Origin: Anaerolineae bacterium
GTDB lineage: Bacteria; Chloroflexota; Anaerolineae; Aggregatilineales; JAFGMM01
Assembly (NCBI GenBank): GCA_027494055.1
Contig: JAOSJO010000024.1
Coordinates: 484,073-548,072 of the forward strand
DNA: 64,000 bases
Direction of reading: 5' to 3'
The position numbers and the translations under genes were made by a program. Under the pieces are notes generated by a model. The model worked only from the letters and a program-made list of their open reading frames with translations, had not been told where the DNA came from and searched no databases. Positions 1 to 8,013 of this stretch are shown here, one piece after another (the first letter of the stretch is position 1; each line of letters begins with the position of its first letter).

Positions 1-64
1 TGAGGGGGCCGGCGGGCTGAGAAAATTATCAATTCTCATACAATTTTGGGAAACCCCACTTTCC

Positions 65-93
65 TTGCCTGAGAATATGTTGTGTGATAAACT
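65..93 (+). promoter_or_regulatory. sigma70-type promoter upstream of the REC-ParA gene
   Basis: A -35-like TTGCCT (65-70) and a -10-like TAAACT (88-93) are separated by 17 bp. They lie about 50 bp upstream of the ATG at 143 in an AT-richer stretch than the surrounding DNA. The match to consensus is moderate, and nothing beyond motif and spacing supports it. Confidence 0.4.
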
Positions 94-142
94 GCGCAAC
101 GGTGTTAAACAGCAGCCCGCTTGGTTTTGCACAGGGGCCTGA

Positions 143-1303
143 ATGGCGGAAAAAATCCTGGTCATTGACGACGATGTTGATAGCCTGAAACTGATCGGGC
201 TGATGCTCCAGAAGAAGGGCTACGAGATTTCTGTCGCCAACTCTGGCGCGCAGGCCCTTGAGAAGGCCCTCGCCGAACGTCCCGATCTCGTAATCCTTGA
301 CGTGATGATGCCGGACATGGACGGCTACGAAGTCTGCCGCCGCCTCCGCGCCGAGCCGGCGACCGAGGCGATCCCGGTCATCATGTTCACCGCCAAGGCG
401 ATGGTCGATGACAAAGTGGCCGGCTTCGAGGCGGGCGCGGACGATTACCTGACCAAGCCCACGCACCCCGCAGAACTGCTCTCGCGCGTCAAGGCGCTGC
501 TCTCGCGCCGGGCCGCGCACCAGGCCGCGGCTGAGGGCCAGGGGCATGTCGTCGCCTTCCTGGCGGCCAAGGGCGGCGTGGGCACGAGCACCCTGGCGGT
601 GAACGTCGCCGCCGCGCTCTCGCAGCGACAGGAGACTGTCCTCGTGGACTTCAGGCCGGGCCTGGGTAGCCTGGGCATGGAGCTGGGCTTCTCGCGCTCG
701 ACGGGGCTGGCGAACCTCGCGAGCCGGCAGCCGGCCAGCCTCGACGCGCCCTCGGTGGAGGCTGAGCTGGTGACGCACAGTTCGGGCCTGCGCCTGCTGC
801 TGTCGTCGGCGCGGCCCGCTGAGTCACAGTTGCGCATCGAGCCGGACGTGGCCGAGGCGATCGTGCGCCAGTTGACCGTGGTGGCGCGTGCAGTGGTCGC
901 AGACCTGGGGACCGGGCTGACGAACCTCAACCGCCGCCTGGTCAGGCTCGCCAGCCAGTGCCTTGTCGTCGTCGAGCCGCAACGCACCGCCCTGCTGATG
1001 ACGCGCGACCTGCTCGAAACGCTGTCTGAGATGGGCCTTGAGCGCGACCGCGTTGGCGTGGTCCTGATCAACCGCGCCCAGTCTGGCCTGCAAATCCCCT
1101 GGCAGGAGGCGGAACAACTGATCGACCATGAGATGCTGGCGATCATCTCCCCGGCGTCGGAGTTGGCCTTTCAGGCGGCGGAGGCGGGCTTCCCCATGAT
1201 CCTGTACCAGCCCAACTCGGTCGCCGCAACGCAGTACTCGCGCCTGGCCGACGAGATCAGCGCCCGGATCGAAGCTGTTGCGAAGGGGGTGGTCGCGTCT
1301 TGA
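143..1303 (+). CDS. Response regulator receiver-CpaE/ParA-like ATPase fusion
   Basis: A 386-residue protein joins a receiver domain (about residues 4-122) to a MinD/ParA-type ATPase (about 135-380). In the receiver, the acidic pocket D9-D11, the phosphoacceptor D53 in ILDVMMPD, T83 and K105 are all present. In the ATPase, the deviant Walker A KGGVGTST lies at 143-150. This architecture is that of CpaE/TadZ proteins, which place type IV/Tad pilus machinery at a pole, and CpaE itself has a receiver-like N-terminus. Here the receiver keeps its phosphorylation residues, so it may be a true two-component output. No Tad genes are visible in the window. The end overlaps the endonuclease V start by 4 bp, implying co-transcription. 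Confidence 0.85.
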   Translation: MAEKILVIDDDVDSLKLIGLMLQKKGYEISVANSGAQALEKALAERPDLVILDVMMPDMDGYEVCRRLRAEPATEAIPVIMFTAKAMVDDKVAGFEAGADDYLTKPTHPAELLSRVKALLSRRAAHQAAAEGQGHVVAFLAAKGGVGTSTLAVNVAAALSQRQETVLVDFRPGLGSLGMELGFSRSTGLANLASRQPASLDAPSVEAELVTHSSGLRLLLSSARPAESQLRIEPDVAEAIVRQLTVVARAVVADLGTGLTNLNRRLVRLASQCLVVVEPQRTALLMTRDLLETLSEMGLERDRVGVVLINRAQSGLQIPWQEAEQLIDHEMLAIISPASELAFQAAEAGFPMILYQPNSVAATQYSRLADEISARIEAVAKGVVAS

Positions 1304-2016
1304 GCGCGCCCATGCGCCCGCCGTTGCACGCCTGGGACCTCTCGCCCGAAGCGGCGCGGGCGGTCCAGGCGCGGCTGCGCCCGCAGGTTGTGACCGACAC
1401 GCCGCTGCCGCTTGATGCGATTGGCGCGGTGGGCGGCGTGGACATCAGCGTTAAGGATGACACCGCGCGTGCCGCCATCGTCGTGTTGCGCTTCCCGGAT
1501 TTGACCCCGGTCGATGTCGCCCTGGCCGAGATGCCGGTGCCTTTCCCGTATGTGCCGGGCCTGCTGGTTTTTCGCGAGGGGCCGTCGATCCTCGCGGCGC
1601 TGGCGCGGCTGGAGCGGTTACCGGACGTGCTGATTTTCGACGGCCACGGGCTGGCGCACCCGCGCCGCATGGGCATCGCGTGCCACATGGGCCTGTGGAC
1701 CGGCGTCCCAAGCGTGGGATGCGCCAAGTCCATCCTCGTCGGGCGTCACGATGCCATCGGGAACGAGAAGGGCGCGTGGGCGGCGCTGGTCCACGAGGGC
1801 GAGGTGGTGGGCGCGGCGCTGCGCACCCGCGACGGCGTGAACCCGGTCTACGTGTCAGTCGGGTACCGCGCCGACCTGGACACGGCCCGCGCGCTGGTGC
1901 TGCGCTGCTGCACGCGCTACCGCCTGCCCGAACCGACGCGGCTGGCGCACCGGGCCGCCGGCGGCGAGGACGTGATCGGCCCGCGCGGCGAAGAGCAGCT
2001 CAGCCTTTTCAGGTAG
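1300..2016 (+). CDS. nfi: Endonuclease V (deoxyinosine 3'-endonuclease)
   Basis: A 238-residue protein of normal family length. Endonuclease V cleaves the second phosphodiester 3' of deoxyinosine in DNA and starts repair of deaminated adenine. Visible family signatures are GGVDIS with the metal-binding D48, PYVPGLL (83-89) followed by F-R-E with E93, and FDGHGLAHPRRMG with D114. The PYVPG loop is the wedge that separates strands at the lesion. The ATG overlaps the end of the preceding REC-ParA gene by 4 bp, so the two are translationally coupled, although no functional link is known. Confidence 0.93.
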   Translation: MSAPMRPPLHAWDLSPEAARAVQARLRPQVVTDTPLPLDAIGAVGGVDISVKDDTARAAIVVLRFPDLTPVDVALAEMPVPFPYVPGLLVFREGPSILAALARLERLPDVLIFDGHGLAHPRRMGIACHMGLWTGVPSVGCAKSILVGRHDAIGNEKGAWAALVHEGEVVGAALRTRDGVNPVYVSVGYRADLDTARALVLRCCTRYRLPEPTRLAHRAAGGEDVIGPRGEEQLSLFR

Positions 2017-2221
2017 CGTATCCGTTCACGTTGTCCACCTGGTACCGCGCCATAGTGTGTGTTTCGCAACCCGACGGCTGAAGTCGCGGGAGCCAAAGAT
2101 GAACAGATGCCCATAGCAAGCCGCGTCAGGGCCTTCGCGCCTTTGTTTGCGGGTTTTCCCGGTTGGGATTACATTCCTGGTAGGCGCGAGGGGCGCAGGG
2201 GAGGTTCTGGGTACTTCGACC

Positions 2222-2977
2222 ATGTACGAGGTCGCAATTCAGCGGGCGGCGGCGCTCTTACACGCGAGCAAACACGCCATCGCCCTTACCGGGGCGGGCG
2301 TCAGCACGCCGTCGGGCGTCCCGGATTTTCGGAGCGTCGGTTCTGGCCTGTGGGCGCGTCATAATCCCCTGGAGAAGGCGAGCCTGGTCAGCTTCCGGCG
2401 CGACCCCAACGCCTTCTATGCATGGCTGCGCCCGCTGGCGCGCGCGATGTGCCAGGCGGAGCCGAACCCGGCGCACCGCGCCCTGGCCCGCCTTGAGGCG
2501 ATGGGCGTGCTCAAGGCGTTGATTACCCAGAACATCGATAACCTGCACCGCATGGCAGGGTCCAGGGTCGTGCATGAAGTGCACGGCCACTTCCGCACGG
2601 CGACGTGCGTGTCCTGTTATGCAGAATGTGAGGTCGGCCCGTTCCTCGATGCGTTCTTGCAGCACGGGCTGGCCCCAGCCTGCCCGGATTGTGGTGGCGT
2701 ACTGAAACCAAACGTGATACTTTTGGGAGAGCAACTTCCGGTAGAAACGTTTTCGGCGGCGAGCCAGGCCGTGCGTGCGTGCGACGTGATGGTTGTCGCC
2801 GGCTCGTCACTGGAGGTGGCGCCGGTTGGGGGGCTGCCCCGGCTTGCCGCCTTTCACGGGGCCAGGCTCATCCTGGTGAATGATCAGGACACGCAGGTCG
2901 ACGGCCTGGCCGACGTGGTCATTCACGCGAACGTGGCCGAGGTCCTGCCACGCATTGTCGATGCGCTACAGTGTTGA
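2222..2977 (+). CDS. cobB: NAD-dependent protein deacylase, Sir2 family
   Basis: A 251-residue sirtuin that removes acyl groups from lysine using NAD+. Visible motifs are GAGVST (24-29) and PDFR (34-37) for NAD binding, TQNIDNLH, the VHEVHG segment containing the catalytic histidine, a CVSC/CPDC zinc-binding quartet and a late GSSLEV motif. I start at the ATG of MYEVAIQ; an in-frame ATG 25 codons upstream would add a tail with no family resemblance. The bacterial specificity residues (Ala-Tyr-Arg type desuccinylase) cannot be assigned with confidence. The 205 bp upstream hold only weak promoter-like sequence. Confidence 0.9.
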   Translation: MYEVAIQRAAALLHASKHAIALTGAGVSTPSGVPDFRSVGSGLWARHNPLEKASLVSFRRDPNAFYAWLRPLARAMCQAEPNPAHRALARLEAMGVLKALITQNIDNLHRMAGSRVVHEVHGHFRTATCVSCYAECEVGPFLDAFLQHGLAPACPDCGGVLKPNVILLGEQLPVETFSAASQAVRACDVMVVAGSSLEVAPVGGLPRLAAFHGARLILVNDQDTQVDGLADVVIHANVAEVLPRIVDALQC

Positions 2978-3005
2978 CGCGCTGGGGTAACAGACTGGAC
3001 GCAGC

Positions 3006-4295
3006 ATGAGCGCGAATCCGCCAAACCAGGGCGCAGGCGACGACCAGACCATCCAGAAATATCTTAAGCTGCTGGCGCGCTACGAGCGGCTGATGGAGAT
3101 CAGCCGCCAACTCAACTCCACGCTGGAGATCAGGGCGCTGCTGTACAGCATCATCGAAGCCGCCACCGAGCTGACCGACACCGCCCATGCATCGATCCTG
3201 CTCGTGGACCCGCACACCGGTGAGCTTCGTTTCGAGGCCGGCCTTGCGCCCGAAGGGGCGGCGGTGCGGCTGGAGTCGATTGTGGTGCCGATGGAGGGCA
3301 GCATCGCCGGATGGATCGTCAAGCACGGCGAACCCATGTTGATCGAGGACGTGCGCAACCACCCGCGTTTCTACAAAGAGGTGGACGATACGCTCGACGC
3401 GCCCTCGTTCTCCACGCGCAACCTGCTTGGCGTGCCGCTGCGCGTGCACAATAAGGTTATCGGCGCGCTGGAGGCGCTCAACAAGCTCAACGACGCCCCG
3501 TTCACCGAGGAAGATGTCGATACCCTGACGACGCTCGCCGCGCAGGCGGCAATCGCCATCGAAAACGCACGCCTGTTTCACCAGAGCGACTTCATCGCCG
3601 AGATCGTGCACGAGCTGCGCACCCCCCTCGCGGCGCTGTCCGCCACGACCCATATCCTGATGCGTCCCGACCTGCCGCGCGAGCGCTACCACGTCCTGGT
3701 TGAGACTATCCAGGAGGAGACGGACCGCCTCAACCGCATGACGACCGATTTCCTGGACCTTGCGCGGCTTGAGTCGGGCCGGACGCGCCTGCAAAAAGAT
3801 CACTTTGTGCTCGCTGACCTGATCGGCGAGTGCGTGCAGGTGGTCCAGCCGCAGGCCGCCGACCGCTTCATCCACGTGTACACCGATATCGCGCCGGGAA
3901 TCCCCGAAGTGGAGGCGGACCGGGGCAAGCTCAAGCAGGTGTTGCTCAATCTGCTCACCAACGCGATCAAGTACAACCGGGAACATGGCGAGATCCACGT
4001 CAGCGCCGGCGTGGACGCGGAGAACTCCTCGATTTACGTGTCGGTGCAGGACACGGGACGGGGCATCTCCGAGGAGGACCAGACGCGCATGTTCGAGAAG
4101 TTCTTCCGGGTGGCCGATTCTGACGGCTACACCGCCGAGGGTACCGGCCTGGGCCTGGTGATCGCCAAGCGCATCGTGGAGGCGCACGGCGGCAACATGT
4201 GGCTGGAGAGCGAGCTGGGCGTGGGCACAACGTTCTACTTCACGATCCCGGTTTCGAGCGAGCTGGGCGTGCAGCCGCGCACGGAAGCGGGTTAG
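3006..4295 (+). CDS. GAF-domain sensor histidine kinase
   Basis: A 429-residue soluble kinase without membrane segments. A short coiled N-terminus precedes a GAF sensor domain (about 40-190). The HisKA H-box is VHELRTPLAALS with phosphoacceptor H202. The HATPase domain has an N-box with N319 (LLNLLTNAIKY), G1 box DTGRGIS and G2 box GTGLGL. It should sense a cytosolic small molecule or redox signal through GAF and phosphorylate a response regulator. No separate regulator is adjacent; the nearest receiver is the REC-ParA protein about 1.7 kb upstream on the same strand, which is only a positional hint. All catalytic motifs are intact and there is no frameshift. Confidence 0.9.
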   Translation: MSANPPNQGAGDDQTIQKYLKLLARYERLMEISRQLNSTLEIRALLYSIIEAATELTDTAHASILLVDPHTGELRFEAGLAPEGAAVRLESIVVPMEGSIAGWIVKHGEPMLIEDVRNHPRFYKEVDDTLDAPSFSTRNLLGVPLRVHNKVIGALEALNKLNDAPFTEEDVDTLTTLAAQAAIAIENARLFHQSDFIAEIVHELRTPLAALSATTHILMRPDLPRERYHVLVETIQEETDRLNRMTTDFLDLARLESGRTRLQKDHFVLADLIGECVQVVQPQAADRFIHVYTDIAPGIPEVEADRGKLKQVLLNLLTNAIKYNREHGEIHVSAGVDAENSSIYVSVQDTGRGISEEDQTRMFEKFFRVADSDGYTAEGTGLGLVIAKRIVEAHGGNMWLESELGVGTTFYFTIPVSSELGVQPRTEAG

Positions 4296-4350
4296 GCCCG
4301 GCGCGGCTTCTCCATCAGGTTCCACCTTTCCCAGACTTTGAGATGTAGGG

Positions 4351-4387
4351 GGCGGTAGGGGCGTCCTGGCGGGTCGCCCCTACCGCC
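4351..4387. repeat. Perfect 13-bp-stem palindrome (REP-like hairpin)
   Basis: The arms GGCGGTAGGGGCG (4351-4363) and CGCCCCTACCGCC (4375-4387) pair perfectly around an 11-nt loop. It lies 56 bp after the stop of the GAF kinase and could act as a terminator, but no T-run follows. GTAGGGGCG...CGCCCCTAC palindromes occur as dispersed intergenic repeats in several bacterial genomes, so a REP-like element is the alternative reading. Together with the left arm of the adjacent island it fills the gene-poor stretch 4296-4642. Confidence 0.55.
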
Positions 4388-4468
4388 AGATATGGCGGTG
4401 TGGATAGGGGGCAGCGCGCTGTGCCTCTACAAGGCGGTCAAGAGAGCACTGCCTGTGTGATTATTCAA

Positions 4469-4484
4469 AACTCACCTTACGCAG
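4469..4484 (+). repeat. Left terminal inverted repeat of the island
   Basis: AACTCACCTTACGCAG, identical to the reverse complement of 5469-5484. Similarity may extend a few bases outwards with gaps (GATTATTCAA on this side, GAATTATG on the other). Confidence 0.7.
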
Positions 4485-4506
4485 AATGCAGTAACTGAAA
4501 AGATGA

Positions 4507-4638
4507 AAAAAGCAAGAACTGATTGATGCTCATCTGCTGGCTTTTGCGGTGGAAGAAGCGCGATTGAACGAGCAGACGATCCATTTCCCGATGTATAAGG
4601 ATGGCCTAATCGGGACAAGGGCTGAGGAAAATCCATAG
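4507..4638 (+). pseudogene. Orphan C-terminal reading-frame fragment
   Basis: A frame open from just after a TGA at 4504 to the TAG at 4636-4638 encodes 43 residues, including LIDAHLLAFAVEEARLNE. It has no plausible start codon or ribosome site and shares the island's low GC. It reads like the tail of a larger protein whose front is missing, but I cannot name the family. Confidence 0.3.
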
Positions 4639-4642
4639 ATTA

Positions 4643-5212
4643 TTACGTTTGATCTGCACGTTGGTAACGGAGTAGGACGACCCCTCTCCCGAATCGCCGG
4701 GTTTCAATCAGCCGCAAGTTGATTATCTTGTCCAGCGCCGGGAACATGGGTTTGCCGCCTCCCAGAACGACAGGATGGACAACGGGACGGTATTCATCAA
4801 TCAAGTCAAGCCGCATAAAACTCGCCGCAAGGTCAGCGCAACAAACCACCATGTCCTTACCGGACTGCGCTTTCAACGCTCTAACCTCTTCGGCAATGTT
4901 ATCGCTCACCAGCCTTGCGTTCTCGCCAACTTGCTGAAGGGTCTTTGAGAATACGATCTTGGGTATGCTCTGCCAGATACGGGCATACTCGATCTCATGG
5001 GCTGGCGCTGACGGGTTGGTATGCGCTGTTGTCCAGTGAGCTGCCATGTTCTCGTATATCCGTCGCCCGTACAACTGGAAATCGAACTCCTGTTCCTGCT
5101 CGTTGAAGAATCGGTGGAGTTCCTCATCGGGATTACTCCAGTCGAGTGAACCGTTTGAATCCTCAATGAAACCGTCGAGCGACACATTCAGACAGTAGAT
5201 TACTTTTCGCAT
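4643..5212 (-). CDS. RibD C-terminal/dihydrofolate-reductase-like family protein
   Basis: A 189-residue intact protein of the RibD_C/DHFR fold. The start MRKVIYCLNVSLDGFIED, the LYGRRIYENM segment and the VVLGGGKPMFP glycine-rich loop are typical of the YwjB/YyaP group of NADPH-binding reductase-like proteins. Substrate is unknown: members resemble bacterial DHFR and 5-amino-6-ribosylaminouracil reductases, but most are uncharacterised. It is the only intact gene in the inverted-repeat-bounded island and has lower GC and different codon use from its neighbours, so I infer horizontal acquisition. A GGGAGAG Shine-Dalgarno-like sequence precedes the ATG. There is no frameshift, in contrast to many genes here. 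Confidence 0.82.
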   Translation of the reverse strand: MRKVIYCLNVSLDGFIEDSNGSLDWSNPDEELHRFFNEQEQEFDFQLYGRRIYENMAAHWTTAHTNPSAPAHEIEYARIWQSIPKIVFSKTLQQVGENARLVSDNIAEEVRALKAQSGKDMVVCCADLAASFMRLDLIDEYRPVVHPVVLGGGKPMFPALDKIINLRLIETRRFGRGVVLLRYQRADQT

Positions 5213-5353
5213 GGCGACACTCTCCCAGCTATTTTATGGAATACTTCGCTGGAAACGACGCGGTTTCCGATGTAGAGGAAAGCGAAGCCCCTTATTCTAG
5301 CGCGGATGTTCGCCTTACGCATAGATCGGCGAAAGCCGATGTAGACTGACAGT

Positions 5354-5476
5354 ATGACGAACAAAGAGTTGTTGGACATCAACAGCTTTGCGCTCAAAGC
5401 CATACTCTATCGCCAAGCCCTTCAAGTGGCGTTTACTGCTCTGCGTGATTTGCAGCCTGTTCAGTTGGCTGCGTAA
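5354..5476 (+). CDS. Short 40-residue ORF ending inside the right inverted repeat
   Basis: ATG at 5354 to TAA at 5474-5476 encodes 40 residues beginning MTNKELLDIN; the stop codon is formed by bases of the inverted repeat. The composition (helix-forming, no membrane segment) is protein-like. I do not recognise it. It may be a remnant of the element's own gene or of a small accessory protein. The AT-rich bases 5221-5350 hold nothing else I can identify. Confidence 0.3.
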   Translation: MTNKELLDINSFALKAILYRQALQVAFTALRDLQPVQLAA

Positions 5477-5484
5477 GGTGAGTT
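5469..5484 (-). repeat. Right terminal inverted repeat of the island
   Basis: CTGCGTAAGGTGAGTT, the exact reverse complement of 4469-4484. It lies 9 bp from the stop codon of the YfhO-like gene. Confidence 0.7.
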
Positions 5485-5493
5485 CATAATTCG

Positions 5494-7838
5494 TCAGTCG
5501 CGGGGATCGGAACGTGAAAAAACGCGCCGGCGGAACGGACGCGCGATTAGGTACACTGCCATTGCCGCCAGCGTGAGGATCGACACAACCAGCCCGATGT
5601 CGAATTCCACCGGGTGGAACCAGAACGTGTAGGTGTGCTCCCCGAACTCGGCTTCGACGCCCACGTAGTTGCCCACCGCAACCACGGGACGGGGGACGCC
5701 ATCCACTGCCGCGCGCCAACCGGGGAAGTTGGTTTCCATCAACACGACAATATCCTCGCCCGGCCACTTGCCCGAAGCGCGCACCATAACGCGGTCGATT
5801 TCATGCGAAATGACGGTCGCCGGCTCCACGTAGGTCGCGTCAAGACGGTCGTGGGCGCGCAAGGTGGCAAGTTCAGCGCGCGTGCTCACAAACGTGTAGG
5901 GCAGGCTGTCTGGCAGTTCGTACATCTCGACGTTGAGGTAGGCGGCCTGGTACTCGCCGAGCCGAGCGTATCCCTCGTTGTTCACATAGCGCAGGCCGGC
6001 GCGCTCGCCCTCCAGGGTGACGGCGTAGCGCGGCAGCAGGTTAAGCGCGGATTGCGGCCCCACCATGCTGGGCATGCCCAGCGGCCACCAGCCCTCGGTG
6101 AGCGACCAGTTTCGGACCTGGGCGTAGTAGGCGTCGTAGGCGTCGAGGCCGGCGATGTAGAAGTACTCCACGGTGGGCGTCCCCGCCTTGAGCGCGTTGT
6201 ACACGTCGCGCACCGCATCGGGGCTTGTCGGGACAGGTGTGAGCAGCTTCGAATTGACGCGATGCTCGTCCGCAAGCCCCCGACCAGCACGACGAGCAGC
6301 GCCGCGCTCAGCGCGGACCGCGCCGCCAGCCCCAACAGACGATAGCCGACGGCCTCTTCACGGGAGACTGCGCCGGTCGCAGGCCCCGGTTGCGGCCGCG
6401 ACTGCGGCCCGACTGCGGCCACTGCATGCGCCAGATGAGCCGCCACCCAACATCGACGACCAGCCCGATCATGATCGCCAACCACAGCACGCCGAAGGCG
6501 TGCGCGCGACCGATGTAGCGGAACTGGGCGAGCAGGTCGACGCGCGCGTACAGCCAGTTGAACAGCGGGGATGCGCCTGTCGCCCAGGCAAACATCAACA
6601 CGAACAGAATCACAGCGACCGCAGGGGCGCGCCAGTCGAAATCGGGGTCGCGGCGGCGGACATAAAGCAGCGGCAGGCCGAGCGCCACGAATGCCAGCGG
6701 CCCCACATAGGCGTATTCGACCCCCTCGAACAGGTGGTTATCGGCTTTCAGCCGCGCCCATTCCGGGTGGGGCTGGAGGTAGCCGGCGAGGGCGACCTCG
6801 ACTGAAGACCGGCTCCTGAGCGCTGGATCGCCTGGGTGCGAGATGTAGGCGCGCGCGGCCCAGATGGGCAGGACCTGCACGGCGCTCAACCCCACCGCGA
6901 ACGCCCCGGCGATCACCACCGCGCGGAGTCGTCCCCGGTTCACCGCCGTGCGCCACGACCACCCGCCCTTGCGGCGGGGCCGGCGCACCATGAAGACGAG
7001 TGCAATGACGCCGGCAGAGAGCAGCGTGTGCAGGGTGTAGTAGATGTTGCCGGAGAAGAACAGCATGGCGAACGCGAAGGCGGTTAGCGCCTTGGGCCAG
7101 CGCCTGTCGGTCGTCAGGGTCCACCACACCCCGGCGAGGACCAGCGGCGGCCACGCCAGACTCACGCCCAACTGGAAGTGGCCCATGTTGAATTTGCCGG
7201 CGATCTGCCCGCTGCACATGTAAAGGACGCTGGCGGTCAGCCGCGCGACCGCCCCCAGACCGGTAGCGCGCGCCACCGCCCACTGGCTCAGGCCCGCGAT
7301 GAGGACTGCCAGGACGATAGCGACTTTGGTCCTTGGACGGCGCCGAGCACGAGCGGCGGCAGGCTGGCAAAGGGTTGAACAGGTAGTTGAAGGGGTTGCT
7401 GATGAGCGGCTCGCCGGTGAAGATGTACGGATTCCACAGCGGGACGCGCCCAAACTGCTGCAGGCCCAGCTCCACGGGGATGATGAGGCCAGACAGGCGT
7501 TCATGCTCCGGGCCGGGCGGGCGCAGCGTTGGGTCTGGCGTGATGAGCGGCGCGGCGAATGCCAGCCCGACGGCCAGGAGCGCCGTGAGTTCCAGCGCCA
7601 GGCCCATCGCCCGCAGGGTCTGCCGGTGGCGCGCCAGGCCCGAATAGAGATCGACGAGCCGGCGCAGCGGGCGGAGGCGCGCATGCCATGCCAGCGCACG
7701 CGCGCCGGTAGCACGCGCCAGGGCGCGCACCCCTTCGGCGGGCTGGCGAAGCTGGCGGCGCTGAATAACGAGGGCGACGAGCACGAGATAGCCGGCCAGC
7801 GCCGCAACAAACACGACAAACAAACTGTCTAGCGTCAC
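5494..7838 (-). CDS. YfhO-family multi-pass membrane protein (several frameshifts)
   Basis: Reassembled across frames, this is a large polytopic membrane protein of the YfhO family, some of whose members are implicated in lipoteichoic-acid or lipid-linked glycan modification. The N-terminal frame holds a membrane segment and the motif WNPYIFTGEPL; the next holds YMCSGQIAGKFNMGHFQLG and many membrane segments; the last is an extracellular domain (NFPGWRAAVDG, a YfhO hallmark) followed by a final helix. The coding frame changes near 7370, 7330, 6355 and 6265. Start is GTG at 7838. Either the gene is degenerate or the sequence has indels; the preserved motifs in every piece favour indels. Confidence 0.75.
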
Positions 7839-8013
7839 AGTGCTTCATGATAGGCGACAATTGGAGTTTGGCAAGATGGCTTCTGACCCAACCAGGCGTC
7901 CGAGGTCGCATTGATCGCCGCCCCCAAGCGACACGTTGCGGTTTCGCGCCGAACTGTGCACAATTGTGGGTGGGTAGAAAAGGTTGAACGTGTAGCGGTG
8001 TTGGACCGGAGCG

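Larger units (their letters stand above)
4469..5484. mobile_element. Lower-GC island bounded by 16-bp perfect inverted repeats
   Basis: The segment is clearly AT-richer than its neighbours. It begins with AACTCACCTTACGCAG (4469-4484) and ends with the exact reverse complement (5469-5484), about 1,016 bp in all. It holds one intact gene (RibD/DHFR-like, minus strand) and two orphan reading-frame fragments next to the ends. Terminal inverted repeats plus atypical composition suggest a mobile-element remnant or a transposase-less cargo unit. No transposase is recognisable and no clear target-site duplication is visible, so the class is unassigned. Confidence 0.5.

Noticed and set aside
2919-4325. 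Long open frame antisense to the GAF kinase
   Set aside because: High-GC DNA yields long shadow frames; the composition is Arg/His/Gln-rich without motifs, and the sense frame is a complete kinase.
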